Below are positions 1-11,300 of a stretch of DNA of 64,000 nt, one piece after another (positions within the stretch are counted from its first letter, which is position 1; each line of letters opens with the position of its first letter). A program made the translations under genes and the position numbers. The DNA comes from Drosophila persimilis. Its lineage: Eukaryota; Arthropoda; Insecta; Diptera; Drosophilidae. The notes beneath the pieces are model-generated. The model saw nothing but the letters and a program-made list of their open reading frames with translations, made no database searches and had not been told where the DNA came from. The stretch spans positions 20,956,001-21,020,000 of the forward strand of contig NW_020825288.1 in NCBI RefSeq assembly GCF_003286085.1. The letters run 5' to 3'.

Positions 1-2895
1 CTTGTGCCGCCGCCAGACATTGCGCGTGGGCGTTTTTGGTGGGCGTTTCGCTATTCCGATATGCAAAAAAAATGTATGTGCCGATCCGAGCCAATGAAAT
101 TAGCAACAGTAGACGCAGCTAATGGTTTTGTTTTGTCTCGTCCTTTCCAGGAGCGGCAGCGGCACAAAGGACGAGCTGGCACAGCCAGAAAGGGTTGAGC
201 CGTGTCCCTTGACTTCTGTTGGGATAATCCGGGATGAAAGAGGATGAGACTGGATTACAGAACTACCGCTGCGAAGAGTCAAAGAGTTAGAGGAAATGAG
301 ATGCTTAAAAACTACCTTTGAACTAGACGAAAAATTCTCAAAGATTAGGCACTGAAATATGAGCAAACTTTAGAGGTTTTTAATAAGGAAATTTAAGAAC
401 TCTTTTCTGTGATATTAAACCAAAATGTTTGCCTTTATATATAAGCATCTGGGCACAGAATAATTCAACTAAAATTGTTACAAATTTACAGACCCTCAAA
501 AAGGGGAATGGGATCTTCTCTTGGTATTTCTGTACCTCTATATAGAATGTGTCCTAATATTCCCCCTACCATTTGGCTCTTTGGTCGAGCTCTTTGCAAC
601 GCCGTGGCAGGGGCAGCAGCAGCAGCAAAACTACGAGTGCGAGTACGAAGTATCTGCGGTAATTGACATTCGATCATTAATCACAAGGCTGCACATTGCA
701 GACATTTCCTTTCGTTCGTTTCATTTCGTTGGGTTTTTCGCTACGAAATTTTATTCGATTTCGAGAAAGAGACAGAGAGAGACAGTTTCTTTTTTTTACA
801 ATTTCAAGCAAGTGGAACGGCCTTCAACACCTTCTCTTCTTTTTTTTTTGGGGTCCTCTTTTGGGGGAAGGCAGTCTCCTTTTTGGGACAAGGAGTCCAA
901 GAGTCCCGTCCCCCATCTTTGCATCAGCATCATGGCCGCCCTGGCCCTAGTGGCGCTACTGAGTGCTTTGTTCTTCCGACTGACAGCTCCTTGATGTGGC
1001 AGCAACAGCAGGCAGGCAGGCAGGCAGGCCTTGCCTGAAGGGTCCGTAAGTCCCCCATATCATATATGATGTGTGAGAGTGTGTGCTCGCACCCTCATCC
1101 CTCTTTGCACACACACTCTCTCCAGCCCTACAGCCCTCCAGCCCTCCAACCCTCGACGCCGTCACCACCCTCGAGTGCCAGTGAAAGTTCTCTCCCCAAA
1201 AACAGAACCCAGAACAGATGAAAGTAGCCAGCAATTTCCAACCATTTGCAATTCTCTGACAGTAGTAGCATTTCTGATGAAATTTTATTCCGTTCACATA
1301 GCCGTCCATGTAATTTCTGCCGCTCGCTTGGACCCCACGATTTTTTATGTCCTTTTGTTGATTATTTCGTTGACATGCCGCCTGTCTCTTCCCTGTCTCT
1401 TCTCCGTCTTATTCGCAGTTGAAGTAGCATTAGAAATAAAGGAAGAAGATGCCTCCGCTTCCCCCCGCCCCCCACACACTTTTTGGTGACATTTTTTTGA
1501 CAAATGTTACGCTTTTGGCGTTGGTTCTTTTTTGGGGGAGTGGCTCTTGTTCTGGTTCTGGTTCTAAGAAGGCTTTTTCGATTTGTGTGTGTTTTGTGGT
1601 TTGTTCCAAGTTTTTAGCCATTTCAAAGATATTTTGAAACATTTTGCTAGGATTTCTGGGAAGGTTTCTGCTCGAGAGGGATATATGTAACTTCGGTTGT
1701 TTTGGATGGGTTGCATCATTTGGAGGATTGGGGGTTGATCATACTAAAAAAAAATAGAATAATACTAGGGTGCAGGCGCTTAGCCCGCAGTCCCCGTCTC
1801 AGTTGCTTAAGCGAAGAAGAAAAACAAAATAGCTACAGAAGCCTACAGATTCAGAGGGTTTACGATGAGTACAGTAAATTCTTGAATATTCTATGAATCT
1901 ATGAAAAAAGTTTTTCCGAGATATTGATGGCTTTTAAAATTTTTAACATCATAAAAACTTTACTTGAATTGAACTAAGTTTTTTTCCAGTGGAATTTGAA
2001 GATATTTTTAAAAATTAAATTTATTTAAATTTCCAATCAATAGATAGATATTGTAAATTAAAGTTAAGTTTTTAAGCACTTAGAGGAAAAACTATTTTAT
2101 ATTTTTGTCTGATCTCTTCTTAATGATTAGCTCTATATTATTGAATACAGCTTTCATTAAAAATGTTTTACAAAATTTAAATTGTCCTATGCGTTGTCTT
2201 CACTGATCGTGTTAATGTGACCTTTTGTTGATATTAATCTCTTATCAAATCATTAAGTTAATTATAACTAATTAATAATTATTAAGAAATGTTTGCCTTT
2301 TGCCGCCATCTGTTGCGGAGTAGCTGCCACACAAGTTCCACACACCCTCCACATATTTCGCGGTTCAAGTACTGGCTAAAAGAAAGAGACAGCCATACTA
2401 CACATGCTGAATATAAGAAAGGGGAAACACACTTTCTACTGAATGTCTTAGTCGTGACACGAACCAGGTGTAAGCTGTTATGTCATTGAGATGTAGAGCT
2501 TATGTAGAATAACATTTCATGGTTTTTCTTCGATTCGATGCAATTCAAAAAGCATTTTATAGAAATAAAAACAAAAATATGCTTTATTCTTTTATTTTTT
2601 AAATAATACTAGAAAATTATGAGTTCTGCTGATCCCCACGTTCCCATGCAGATATCTGTCATTTTCGATTTGTTGTTCAAATTACTCAATTTGGAAAAAC
2701 TCCCATAGAAGGCTATGATATGTATTTCACTAATCCCTTTGTTAGTTGTTTTAGTTTAGTTTTTCAGCTGTTTGTGCTGTTATCTGATTTTTCGCACAAT
2801 TGGAAAAATCCTAGTATATTCTTTGGTAAACGAAATTTGTAGACTTTTTTTTGAAAATTATACTTGTAAGAAACACAATAATTTTTGATTTAAAC
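1..2895. other. Intergenic stretch, no gene recognised
   Basis: No reading frame here has recognisable protein features. The sequence has CAG-rich, T-rich and GA-rich low-complexity patches in the first 1.7 kb and becomes AT-rich from about 1.9 to 2.8 kb. It may hold regulatory DNA for a neighbouring Hox gene beyond the left edge, but I see no specific site cluster. Confidence 0.6.
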
Positions 2896-3312
2896 ATGTC
2901 CAATCAAAGTGATCATCTGGTGGTTCGGGCTCTGCTGACTCTGAACACAATTGCCACCTTGGATGAGATAGTGGACCACTTTACGCAGCGCTATGATGTG
3001 AGATCTATACCATCCTCAGTATTTGAAAATGTGTTAATTTTATGGTTTCTTTTGCAGTTCAATCCTGAGCAACGAAATAGACTTTCGGAGGTAGTAGAGC
3101 AGACCCTTAAGGAGGCCGTGCGTTTCGGCTTTATCCGGATGGAGAATGGTGCCTACTGTCTTCTGAAGTCAGCGTTTTCAGCCCAGAGGGAACAGGCCGT
3201 ACAGACGCCTATTAGACCCTCGATGGAGACCCAACCATCTACAGAAAAACGTCGCGTTTCCTCAGTAACCAAGTGTGTGTCCAAATTGGGGAACTGGTGT
3301 CGTATCTCCTAG
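2896..3312 (+). CDS. Small two-exon protein of unrecognised function, possible winged-helix fold
   Basis: Exons at 2896-2997 and 3058-3312 encode 118 aa. The start has a good Drosophila context (AAAC before ATG). The 60-nt intron begins GTGAGA and ends TTTGCAG. It is a multiple of three with no stop, so an unspliced message would add 20 residues in frame. Residues 1-70 (motifs LNTIATLDEIVDHF and EAVRFGFIRMENGAY) look like a small helix-turn-helix or winged-helix domain of the kind found in insect-specific DUF proteins; this is inference. The tail is rich in Ser, Thr, Arg and Lys. A polyadenylation signal AATAAA lies 15 nt after the stop at 3327-3332, which supports a real gene. It is a non-homeobox gene inside the Hox complex, with no obvious partner nearby. 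Confidence 0.72.
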   Translation: MSNQSDHLVVRALLTLNTIATLDEIVDHFTQRYDVRSIPSSVFENVLILWFLLQFNPEQRNRLSEVVEQTLKEAVRFGFIRMENGAYCLLKSAFSAQREQAVQTPIRPSMETQPSTEKRRVSSVTKCVSKLGNWCRIS

Positions 3313-3326
3313 TGCCAGATGCCATA

Positions 3327-3332
3327 AATAAA
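3327..3332 (+). terminator. Poly(A) signal of the small two-exon gene
   Basis: AATAAA occurs 15 nt past the stop codon, followed by a T-rich stretch. It fits a very short 3'UTR. Confidence 0.6.
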
Positions 3333-6300
3333 CGCCTATCTGCCAAGTTTTTAGTGTTTATTTATTTTTAAAATTGATCAGTGCAGATAAAGATAAAGTG
3401 CACTGATTTATGGAAATAGTTGCCATTCTGCCATTCCGAATATTCCTCGATTTGTTCGTGATTAAATGGTCATAAAATGGACCTGACCCCAAAAATAATT
3501 AGCAGCGGCGGCCACAGCTGTGGGCAAGCCATGGTATAACTGTGTGTGGCCAAAATGGTAGCTGAAAATGGGAAATGGCAATTGGATGGAAATGAAAATG
3601 AAACTGAAACTCAAACTAAAGTTGGGAGGGCAATAAATTCTGGCATTTCCAGTTTATGTTAATCCAATAAATATTGCTGCACAGCTTCCACAGTTCCCTC
3701 CTCCCTGCTCCCTCCTCTTGCTGCGGAGTAATCAATTTTATTTGCAAAACAATTTGTATTTATTTGATGGTGGATATTGTGTGTATGGGTGCTCATGGTG
3801 CTCCTTTGGTCCTTTGGTGGCTCTTGTGCTATGATTCAGATACCAGTGCTCCTGCTGGTCCTCCTACACGGATCAGACTCCTGCCCATAGTCCCCTGGTC
3901 CTCTGTTGCTCCCCCTGATACGCTGGTCCTCTGGTCGTCTGGTTCCATGTCCTGCCATCCTGGTCCATCCTCTTCCACAAATTTAAAAGCTCAATTTGTC
4001 CATTTATGTCAACTTGTCACGCGAAGGAAAATAAAACGAATTAATAAAAAATACAGGAATGGGAAAGGAAGACAGCAATGAAGGATATACTCACAGACAG
4101 AGAGGAAGGAAAAAAGCAACAGAAAGAACGCTAGAAAGAGAGCAGAGATGTAGGGAAATCCCCAGTAGAAAAAGAGAGAGAAAAGAGAGAGAGAGAGAGG
4201 GATAGAGAGGGATAGAGAGGGCCATACTATCCTCGAAAGAGAAGGCAACTAAACGCGTAAAATATATTCAGCAATTGTTTGGTTTGGTCTCGCGCGCTCT
4301 ACTCTGCTCATTGCATGCGGATACAAAGATACTTTAGCGCCAAGATACGGATACACCATCATTCATCGCTTATGCTGCCAGGGCCCTTCCCCTGCCATAC
4401 AGTGCCTCCTCCTAGTGGCAGGATGGCACTCGTATTGTTGTTCCTTTCATGGCATTGCAAACGAATGGCAAAAACTGTCGCTCATTCGCATAAATCCTGA
4501 CGAATGATTTCAGCGGGTCCAGGGCAAATGGCAAAAGGGGAGGAGAGGCAGGGATGGTTTATTAGGGGGCTGCCACGGGGGTGTTTGGATAGATGGATAG
4601 CAATAGATCCGCAGCGGAACAACGTGAGAGGAGTGCCACACAACAAAAGCAATTATATGTGCGAATCATTTTACGAGCTGCCTCTCAATGGTTCCTCACT
4701 CCACAGCCACAGCCACAGCCCCCCCACCAATATTTTCAACATTTTCGCCACGTTGGCAGCACACCGATACGATACGACAATGTGCTGAAAGCTGCAGCAA
4801 ACAGAAACATTGGAAAAGTGGAAAAGTGGCAACAAAGGACAGGGAATTCCAGAAGCAAAAGGAGTGGCGAGAGCACAACTAAAACAAAGGACATGGCGGG
4901 GGCTTGGACATGGGGAAAAATCGAGTAAAACAAAGGACATGGCAAAATCGAGTAAAACAACGCAGGAAAACACCCGAGAAACAACAACGATTTCGAAATG
5001 ACAAAGAAATTGCCAACCAGAATTGGGTGTGTGGGGGGAGGGTGGGAACCTGGGTGAAAAACCATCCGCTTAGAACCTCCTCCCACCCGAGCCACTCGTA
5101 AAAACGGAAAAACGCAACGAAAATCAAACGATTGTCAATGCGAAAATAAATCGCATTCTTTCATTTGCTTTTCCTCGACAGCCCTCCCCAAGGACAACAG
5201 CTGCCATAAAACCAGCAGCCCCACCCCTCCCCTTGATGAGACGTGAGGCATTTTTATATCACTTTGGAGCACTGACAGCGGCCGTGGCTGCCCTCCAAAG
5301 TTGAGTTTCTGTTCGAAGACTCAAACTTTAAATCAAGTCGAATGGAAACTGTCAATAAGCTGAAATTCAAATTTATATTTTCCTGTCTTCAATCAGGAAA
5401 ATACTCATAAAAAGAGAGCATTAAATTTAGCTATCTAAAGGAATTTTATAGAATTTTTTCTATCTCAACTAAATGCAGTGGAAATAGATTTTATTTATGT
5501 TTTATTGGGTGATATTTTGACGCATCAGCTGCAGCCAATGATCCCTTTTATTTATGGGCATTTTCCCAACAATTTTCAACAATTTCCATCCTTATTTATA
5601 GTTGTGTTTCTTACCATTGATCACCTGCCCATTATTTCAATCTCTTTGCCCAAAAGAAAACTTTTATTTGCTGTCATTTTTCATCCTCAAACTCTCTCTC
5701 TATACATCATCGCCCCTCTCCATTTTCCACTAAGAACTCTCATAACACTCCTAATACCTCAACAACAATTTTCTTTCCACGGTGTTAATGTTTGCACTTT
5801 GACATTAACAGCCCTGGAAAGAAAATCTTTTTTTTTTTTTGGCCAGGCTTTGAAGTCATCTTTCTCATACAATGCGATGACAAATGATATCAAAAGTTCC
5901 CAGACAAAATGGGAAATGTAAAGAAGAAGATTGAAACAGCAGCAGAAGCAGAAAAAGAAGAAGAACAATCAGTGGGAAAAAGAGGAAAGAAAAGTAAAGC
6001 AATAAGCTTTCGGGCAACTTGTCGCAGGTGACTTACCCAACTACTTAGCACATAAAACATCAACCGACTCCACTATGAGAGTGCAGACAGTGCGGAAAAT
6101 GGGAGGGAAAAACCTTGTGACGACCAGGGAAAAAGTTCTTGGAAAACAGGTGAAAACTTGCTAAAGCGAGGAGTGAAGCTGTCCAACGGCTGGCTCGACA
6201 ATTGGCGTTGCCTTTTAACGTTTATTAATAATTCAGGCCCACATAAAAGTTGCGCTTCACTTAACCAAACTCCCTCGCGAGGGGCTCACAGCGAAGTGTG

Positions 6301-7093
6301 AAGAAAATCGTGGAAAATCTGAGGCGAAAAATCACAACACCACGAACACGCAGGGGAGGTGGCACCAGGGCCATTGTCTGCAGATGCTTAAAGGGAGGAG
6401 CTTGGAGTTTTTCCTACATAAATAATGATTTCGATGGGCCTGACTCTGTTCTTTTTCTCACCCATTCTCCCTCTCCATTTCCATCTTGGAGGCTCTCCCT
6501 CTCCCTCTCATTCTTACTTCTTCTTGTTTGCTTGGTTATGATGACGTTTATAGGTGGGTTCTGGCTTAGGTCTGTTTCTGGCTCAGGATCCTGTGGCTGT
6601 GGTGGTGGCTCTGGTTCTGTTTGGTGGTCCGTGGCCCTGCTGCTGATATTAAGTATACGCCGCATGGTGTTTGCCAAGTTTATGTCTCGTATTTGCTTTT
6701 GGGCTTTGATGGTCTTTGGTTTTCCTTTTTTTCCTTTGTGTGTGATCCTAAAGTAGAAGCAGAAATGTTGAAAGCTAATGTTGAATGTCTGCCAACAATG
6801 AAAAGGCAGTTTTATGAGGTCGGGGTTAAAGAATGTGAGTACGTGTTGAAAATGTACTGAAAACTAAGGAAAACTTAATTTTTACTGGTAAAGCCTTTAT
6901 TTAATGAGAGCAGGAGAGTATTCTATTCAATATTTGTATAAAAAAGGGTTATATCTTAAATGAAAATGTCGAGAACTCTATCAAAACTTATTTAACAACT
7001 ACAAATGTATGTTATATTTCACATAAATCTAACACTTTACTTTTACATAACATTTTCGCGTCCATTTTTCACTTTCAGAGTTGTTTCTTTCTA
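3333..7093. other. Intergenic stretch, no gene recognised
   Basis: The stretch is non-coding with purine-rich low-complexity tracts, notably GA repeats at about 4169-4220, and A-rich stretches at 4850-5000. One isolated perfect Dorsal/kB-like site lies at 4153-4162. No reading frame shows domain character. Confidence 0.55.
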
Positions 7094-7200
7094 CCCTGTG
7101 AGATACCTGTAGAGACGAGCTTCTGATAATCGACACAAACACTCGAAAATACATCGAGCGCAATATAAACAAAAGCCCGGAACTACAGGGTAGGTCACGG
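7094..7200 (-). ncRNA. mir-993: mir-993 microRNA precursor
   Basis: On the minus strand the 5' arm at 7192-7171 reads as miR-993-5p (starts TACCCTGTAGTTCC). The 3' arm at 7123-7101 reads as miR-993-3p (starts GAAGCTCGTCTC). The arms pair through CCCTGTAG with CTACAGG and through GGGCTT with AAGCTC, leaving a loop of about 47 nt. miR-993 is a relative of miR-10 and belongs to the insect Hox cluster, which agrees with the Ama, bcd and zen neighbours. It is on the same strand as Ama, 12 kb downstream of it. I see no promoter, and the primary transcript is unknown. Arm identity is from recalled mature sequences and is very strong over both arms; hairpin ends are approximate. Confidence 0.93.
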
Positions 7201-8367
7201 GAGCGTTGCAATCAAAGATCCGATCACGCACAGGGCTGTATTCTGCTTTGTAGTTGATAACCGGAAGAGAGCCATATCCCCCAGTAAACAGCAACCAGAA
7301 GAACAGAACAGGAACAAGAAGAACTGCCATAAATATGGGAAAAGAGAAAACTTTGGCATCGTTCGAGTCTCTACCCAAAGGCGATGAGGAATTTCTCCAA
7401 ACCCCCCTCCCCAAAAAAAAAGTAAAATAACAATTTGGAAAAACAAGACAAACTTCTAAGGCAAAAAGATGGAGAAAATAAAATGGTAGACAGCAAAGTG
7501 TACTTGAGGCAAAAGTTTGTTTTTAGTTACTTCTGTTCTCTTCTGGACATGGCTGCTGCTGCAATTCCGAGGGAAGTCCCAGCGACAACCGAGCAGATGT
7601 CCTGTCTTCCTGAAAGGACAATACCTATCTATGGCAACGGCACCCTCTGCCTCTGCCCCAGCTCTTACCTTTGTCCGGCACTGCCAGTGGCACTCCCAAC
7701 GCATTTAATATTTAAATTTGTTTGCATTCTTAACTTGGTCCAGTCCAGGAAAAGCTCGTTGAGGTTGAAACCTGAAACGAGTTCAACTTTATAAGCAGAA
7801 ATCATAATTTGAAATACACATTTCCTCTCCAGACACACACACACATTGTATTGGTGGGGAGGTGCTGGTGTTGCGCAATTTACGATTTTGTGTACGCAAA
7901 TGTGCAATTAAATGAAAATGAACTTGTAATTTATGTCTCGAGATCCAAAGCGATGCAAACTTCCGCCTGTCCCACATCCGCATCGTGGCTGGGTTCCGGG
8001 TTTCATGGCCACGCCCAGTTGCATTTTAGTTTTCATTTTAATCTGTAATTTACAGCAAAATTGCGTTTATTTATGATGCCAAACGAAATGCGCATAATGA
8101 GCTCGTTCTGGGCCACAGCAGCAACTATATAAATTCTGTATATACCATATCAGATGTATGCGATGCGCCTCGTAAAAACATATGTACTTGTGTTAATTAT
8201 GTTCCCTTTTCCTGATGCTACTGCTGCTGCTGCTACTGATGTTTGTGTCGTATCTGTACCAACACTATAAATTAACGGACGAACAATGGAATGTCCTGGC
8301 GAAATTGTTTTCTGATTTGTAATTACATTATTACTGGTACAGGGCTGTGTGCTCGACACGATAGTTA

Positions 8368-8384
8368 GTTGCATTAATTGCAAC
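8368..8384. promoter_or_regulatory. Palindrome around a homeodomain core
   Basis: GTTGCATTAATTGCAAC has perfect 6-bp arms flanking TTAAT. Further ATTA cores lie nearby at 8320-8400. It resembles a paired homeodomain binding site; function is inferred only. Confidence 0.25.
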
Positions 8385-11300
8385 CTCAAGCCATTAATCA
8401 CAGTTAGCAGAGCAGATTGTTTGTTCGGAGCTGTGCATTCCCGCAAATGTTGTCAAATCTGGCTGAATAAATATTTGTTGTTGCTAAGCCTCCTACCACA
8501 GTTCAATATATCGCTCTATCCCGCTTACACCTTTGTGTAATGCTTGGCTGTATGTCAATGGCAAGGTGTTTTAATATAAGGTGACGAATTTCCGACTATC
8601 CCTCTCGGGCTTGCATGCAATCGACACAAACAGAGCGTAACAGAGTGGCGGAAGAAAAGATCCCAGTAAATGCTTCACCTTTAATAACAACACCTTGCCA
8701 TTGCATTTTGCGTTTACTTGCGGAGAGCGTCTGAAGTTCGCTCTCTCTCTTTTAAGTACTGGCTTATCTAGCAAGCCTTCGTTTCGGTTGTTAATTCGTG
8801 ACTTCTCACACATGCTTATGCTGCATTTGAGTTTCAGCTTCGTTTATTCCGTACCTTACTCGTGCATTTGAGACCGAGGCTTTCCAGAGCATCAATCTTC
8901 GGCTCTCACCTGCCGACGAAGTTTTTGTTTTGCTGTTTCTATTTTTAGATTCCTATTTCCCTCCATCTCTCTTGCACTAATAGGATGCATTTGCGGCCTA
9001 TCTTGTTTACGATCAGTGCGTTGGCTTCTGGAAGCACAATTTAGGCACTTTGAAAGTGGGCAAGGAAAACTGAATTCATGTGGCATTTAAATTAAATATT
9101 ACTGCATCTGTAGCTAAGCATTTGATTTCCACTGATGTGGACCAATATTTCACTAGCCCTAGCATACTTTTTGGTGCCATTTCAGTAAAATTTAAATCAA
9201 ATTTCTTTCTAGCTATAGAATTGCAGAACAAAAACTTTTTTAAATGCGGGTTTTCTAATTTGCTTATCTCTGCCCAAAACTTTTTCCCAACCTTTTTACG
9301 GCAGGCAACTCTTCTTGCATAATAATTTGTATTTCCCTTAATTGAATCCCTTTATCTGTGCAAGTATCTGCATTTGTAGCAGTAAATGTAACTGTATCCG
9401 TACAATGTCTGACTCAGAGTGTGCAGATTGCAGCCAAAGAAGTCAGGGGCGTGGTCCGTGGCTGCCGTAAACTTTAATTAAATTAGTTCCACAATTTATC
9501 ATGGCCTGGCAATCGCTTAAAATGCCCAACGAGCTCGGAATCCTCAGCGGACCAAGTCCCAGTCCCTCTGCGCTTTTCATTCCTTAGTTTTTCCTTCGTT
9601 TCTCGGGGTTTTTCGGTTGTTTTGCAGCCTTGTACTGGAATTAAAAGCTCTGCCAATGCCCATTCCTTTTCGCTATTCCCCCAATTTCTCCCTCTATTTC
9701 TGCTGTACTCTTGCTCCTCTTTTTTTGACTGCAGCAGAAGGTCATTCGCTGTGAGTTATGGGCCAAAAGGCTCGGGCCACGTAGCCGTAGCTCTCTAATG
9801 GGCGCATTTTGACTGTACTCAAAAAAGCGAAAAAAAATATAAAGAAAAGTGTATTGGAAGCAAGCCGAAAATGTTATCTCCTTTTAGATTTTTACTTCGC
9901 ATACTTCTTCCTTACGAATTTTTGTTTGGGTACTTTTCTACAATTTCTATTTCATTTTTCTTTAACATTTTCTAATTTCAAATGTCAATCAATGTCCGCT
10001 TCAGTTCCTAATACCCCAAACGCCAGTAAGGGTATGGAAGTACTGCAGAGCTACCCCAAAAAAAGCTAATGAAAAAATTCAACCAAGAAAAATCCGTTTA
10101 AGAGCCAGTGAAAAGGCAGGCATAAAAAACGAGTGTGAGCTAGAGGAAGACAGACGCACATAAAGCGTGTACAGGAAAGAGCCAGACATAAAAAAGAGTG
10201 CAAGTCGGAAAAGGAGAGAAAATAATTTTGTGCAGGGCCTGGGCCTGGTGCCATTTGTTTTCAATTTGTGCGCTGCACTGAACATTCGCATTTGATGTTT
10301 GCTCTGGCACTTCCTCTTCTCGCTCCACAGTCCCGCCGCCTACACGTCCACAGTGGGGATCCCGCTGTGCCACTCTGGTTTCCGTTAGTTTCCATTTTCA
10401 CTTAGCATCGTCTTCTTCTTATGCTGTTCTCTCCTTCTGATAGAGTGCCGGGTGGGCGGTGAGGAGGGAGGTGGAGTATAGCAAAATGGCTTCATCGGAA
10501 GGCGACTGTAAAACTCACGCTTTTGCGGTTTTTTTTTCGGGAATAGCAGGAGGACCTTGTGGAGCGATTCGCACTGAAAATGCACCGGATGCAAAAGCAA
10601 TTTCAACAGCAGCATGAGCTCAAGAGATCTCTCCACTGCCCACCCCCCTTGAAGCTTTTATGCTGCTGCCACTGGCAGAGCCCTGCTTTAAGTCCCGCTA
10701 CATGGTGCCTGGCCTGGTCAAAAGTTTACGGCTGGGAAGTGGTGCATAAATTTGGTTCCAAATTAAACAGGCATAATTGCATGGCCGTGGCCCTGGCCCT
10801 GGCCCCGCCGCACTTTGGGGCGAGTGTGCCCGGTGCATTTGCAGATACACGCATTGAGATACATTTGCAGATAGAGATACAAGCATGCTGGCCGCAGATG
10901 TGGATGTGCCCGGCTACATACTCAAATATGAATTAGCATAAATTCAAAAGGTAATTAAAATCTCCAACTCTGTGCGGGCTCCCTCCTCTGTCCTCTGAAA
11001 CCCCATGCCACATGCCCCCTATAACCATTATCTTCTGTCTGTGTACTGTGTGGAATGAATGCAAACGGCCATTTTGGAAAACAGTGGAAAATGCCCCATG
11101 GCGGGGGGCATGAATCGGAACGGAGCATGGTACTACATGTCGGGGAGTGCATTAAACAATTAATTAGTTGCGGGAATTGGGGAATTGTAATTGGGGGATA
11201 TAAAAGTTACTTAAAATGGAGCGAATTGGGTGGATTGATTAAGATGGAGTTATTGCAACATTGTAATCAATACGAAACTTGGGGAAAACACTTTACGAAA

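Noticed and set aside
4153-4162. Perfect Dorsal/kB-like site GGGAAATCCC
   Set aside because: Isolated, with no companion sites or nearby dorsoventral gene; expected by chance in 64 kb.
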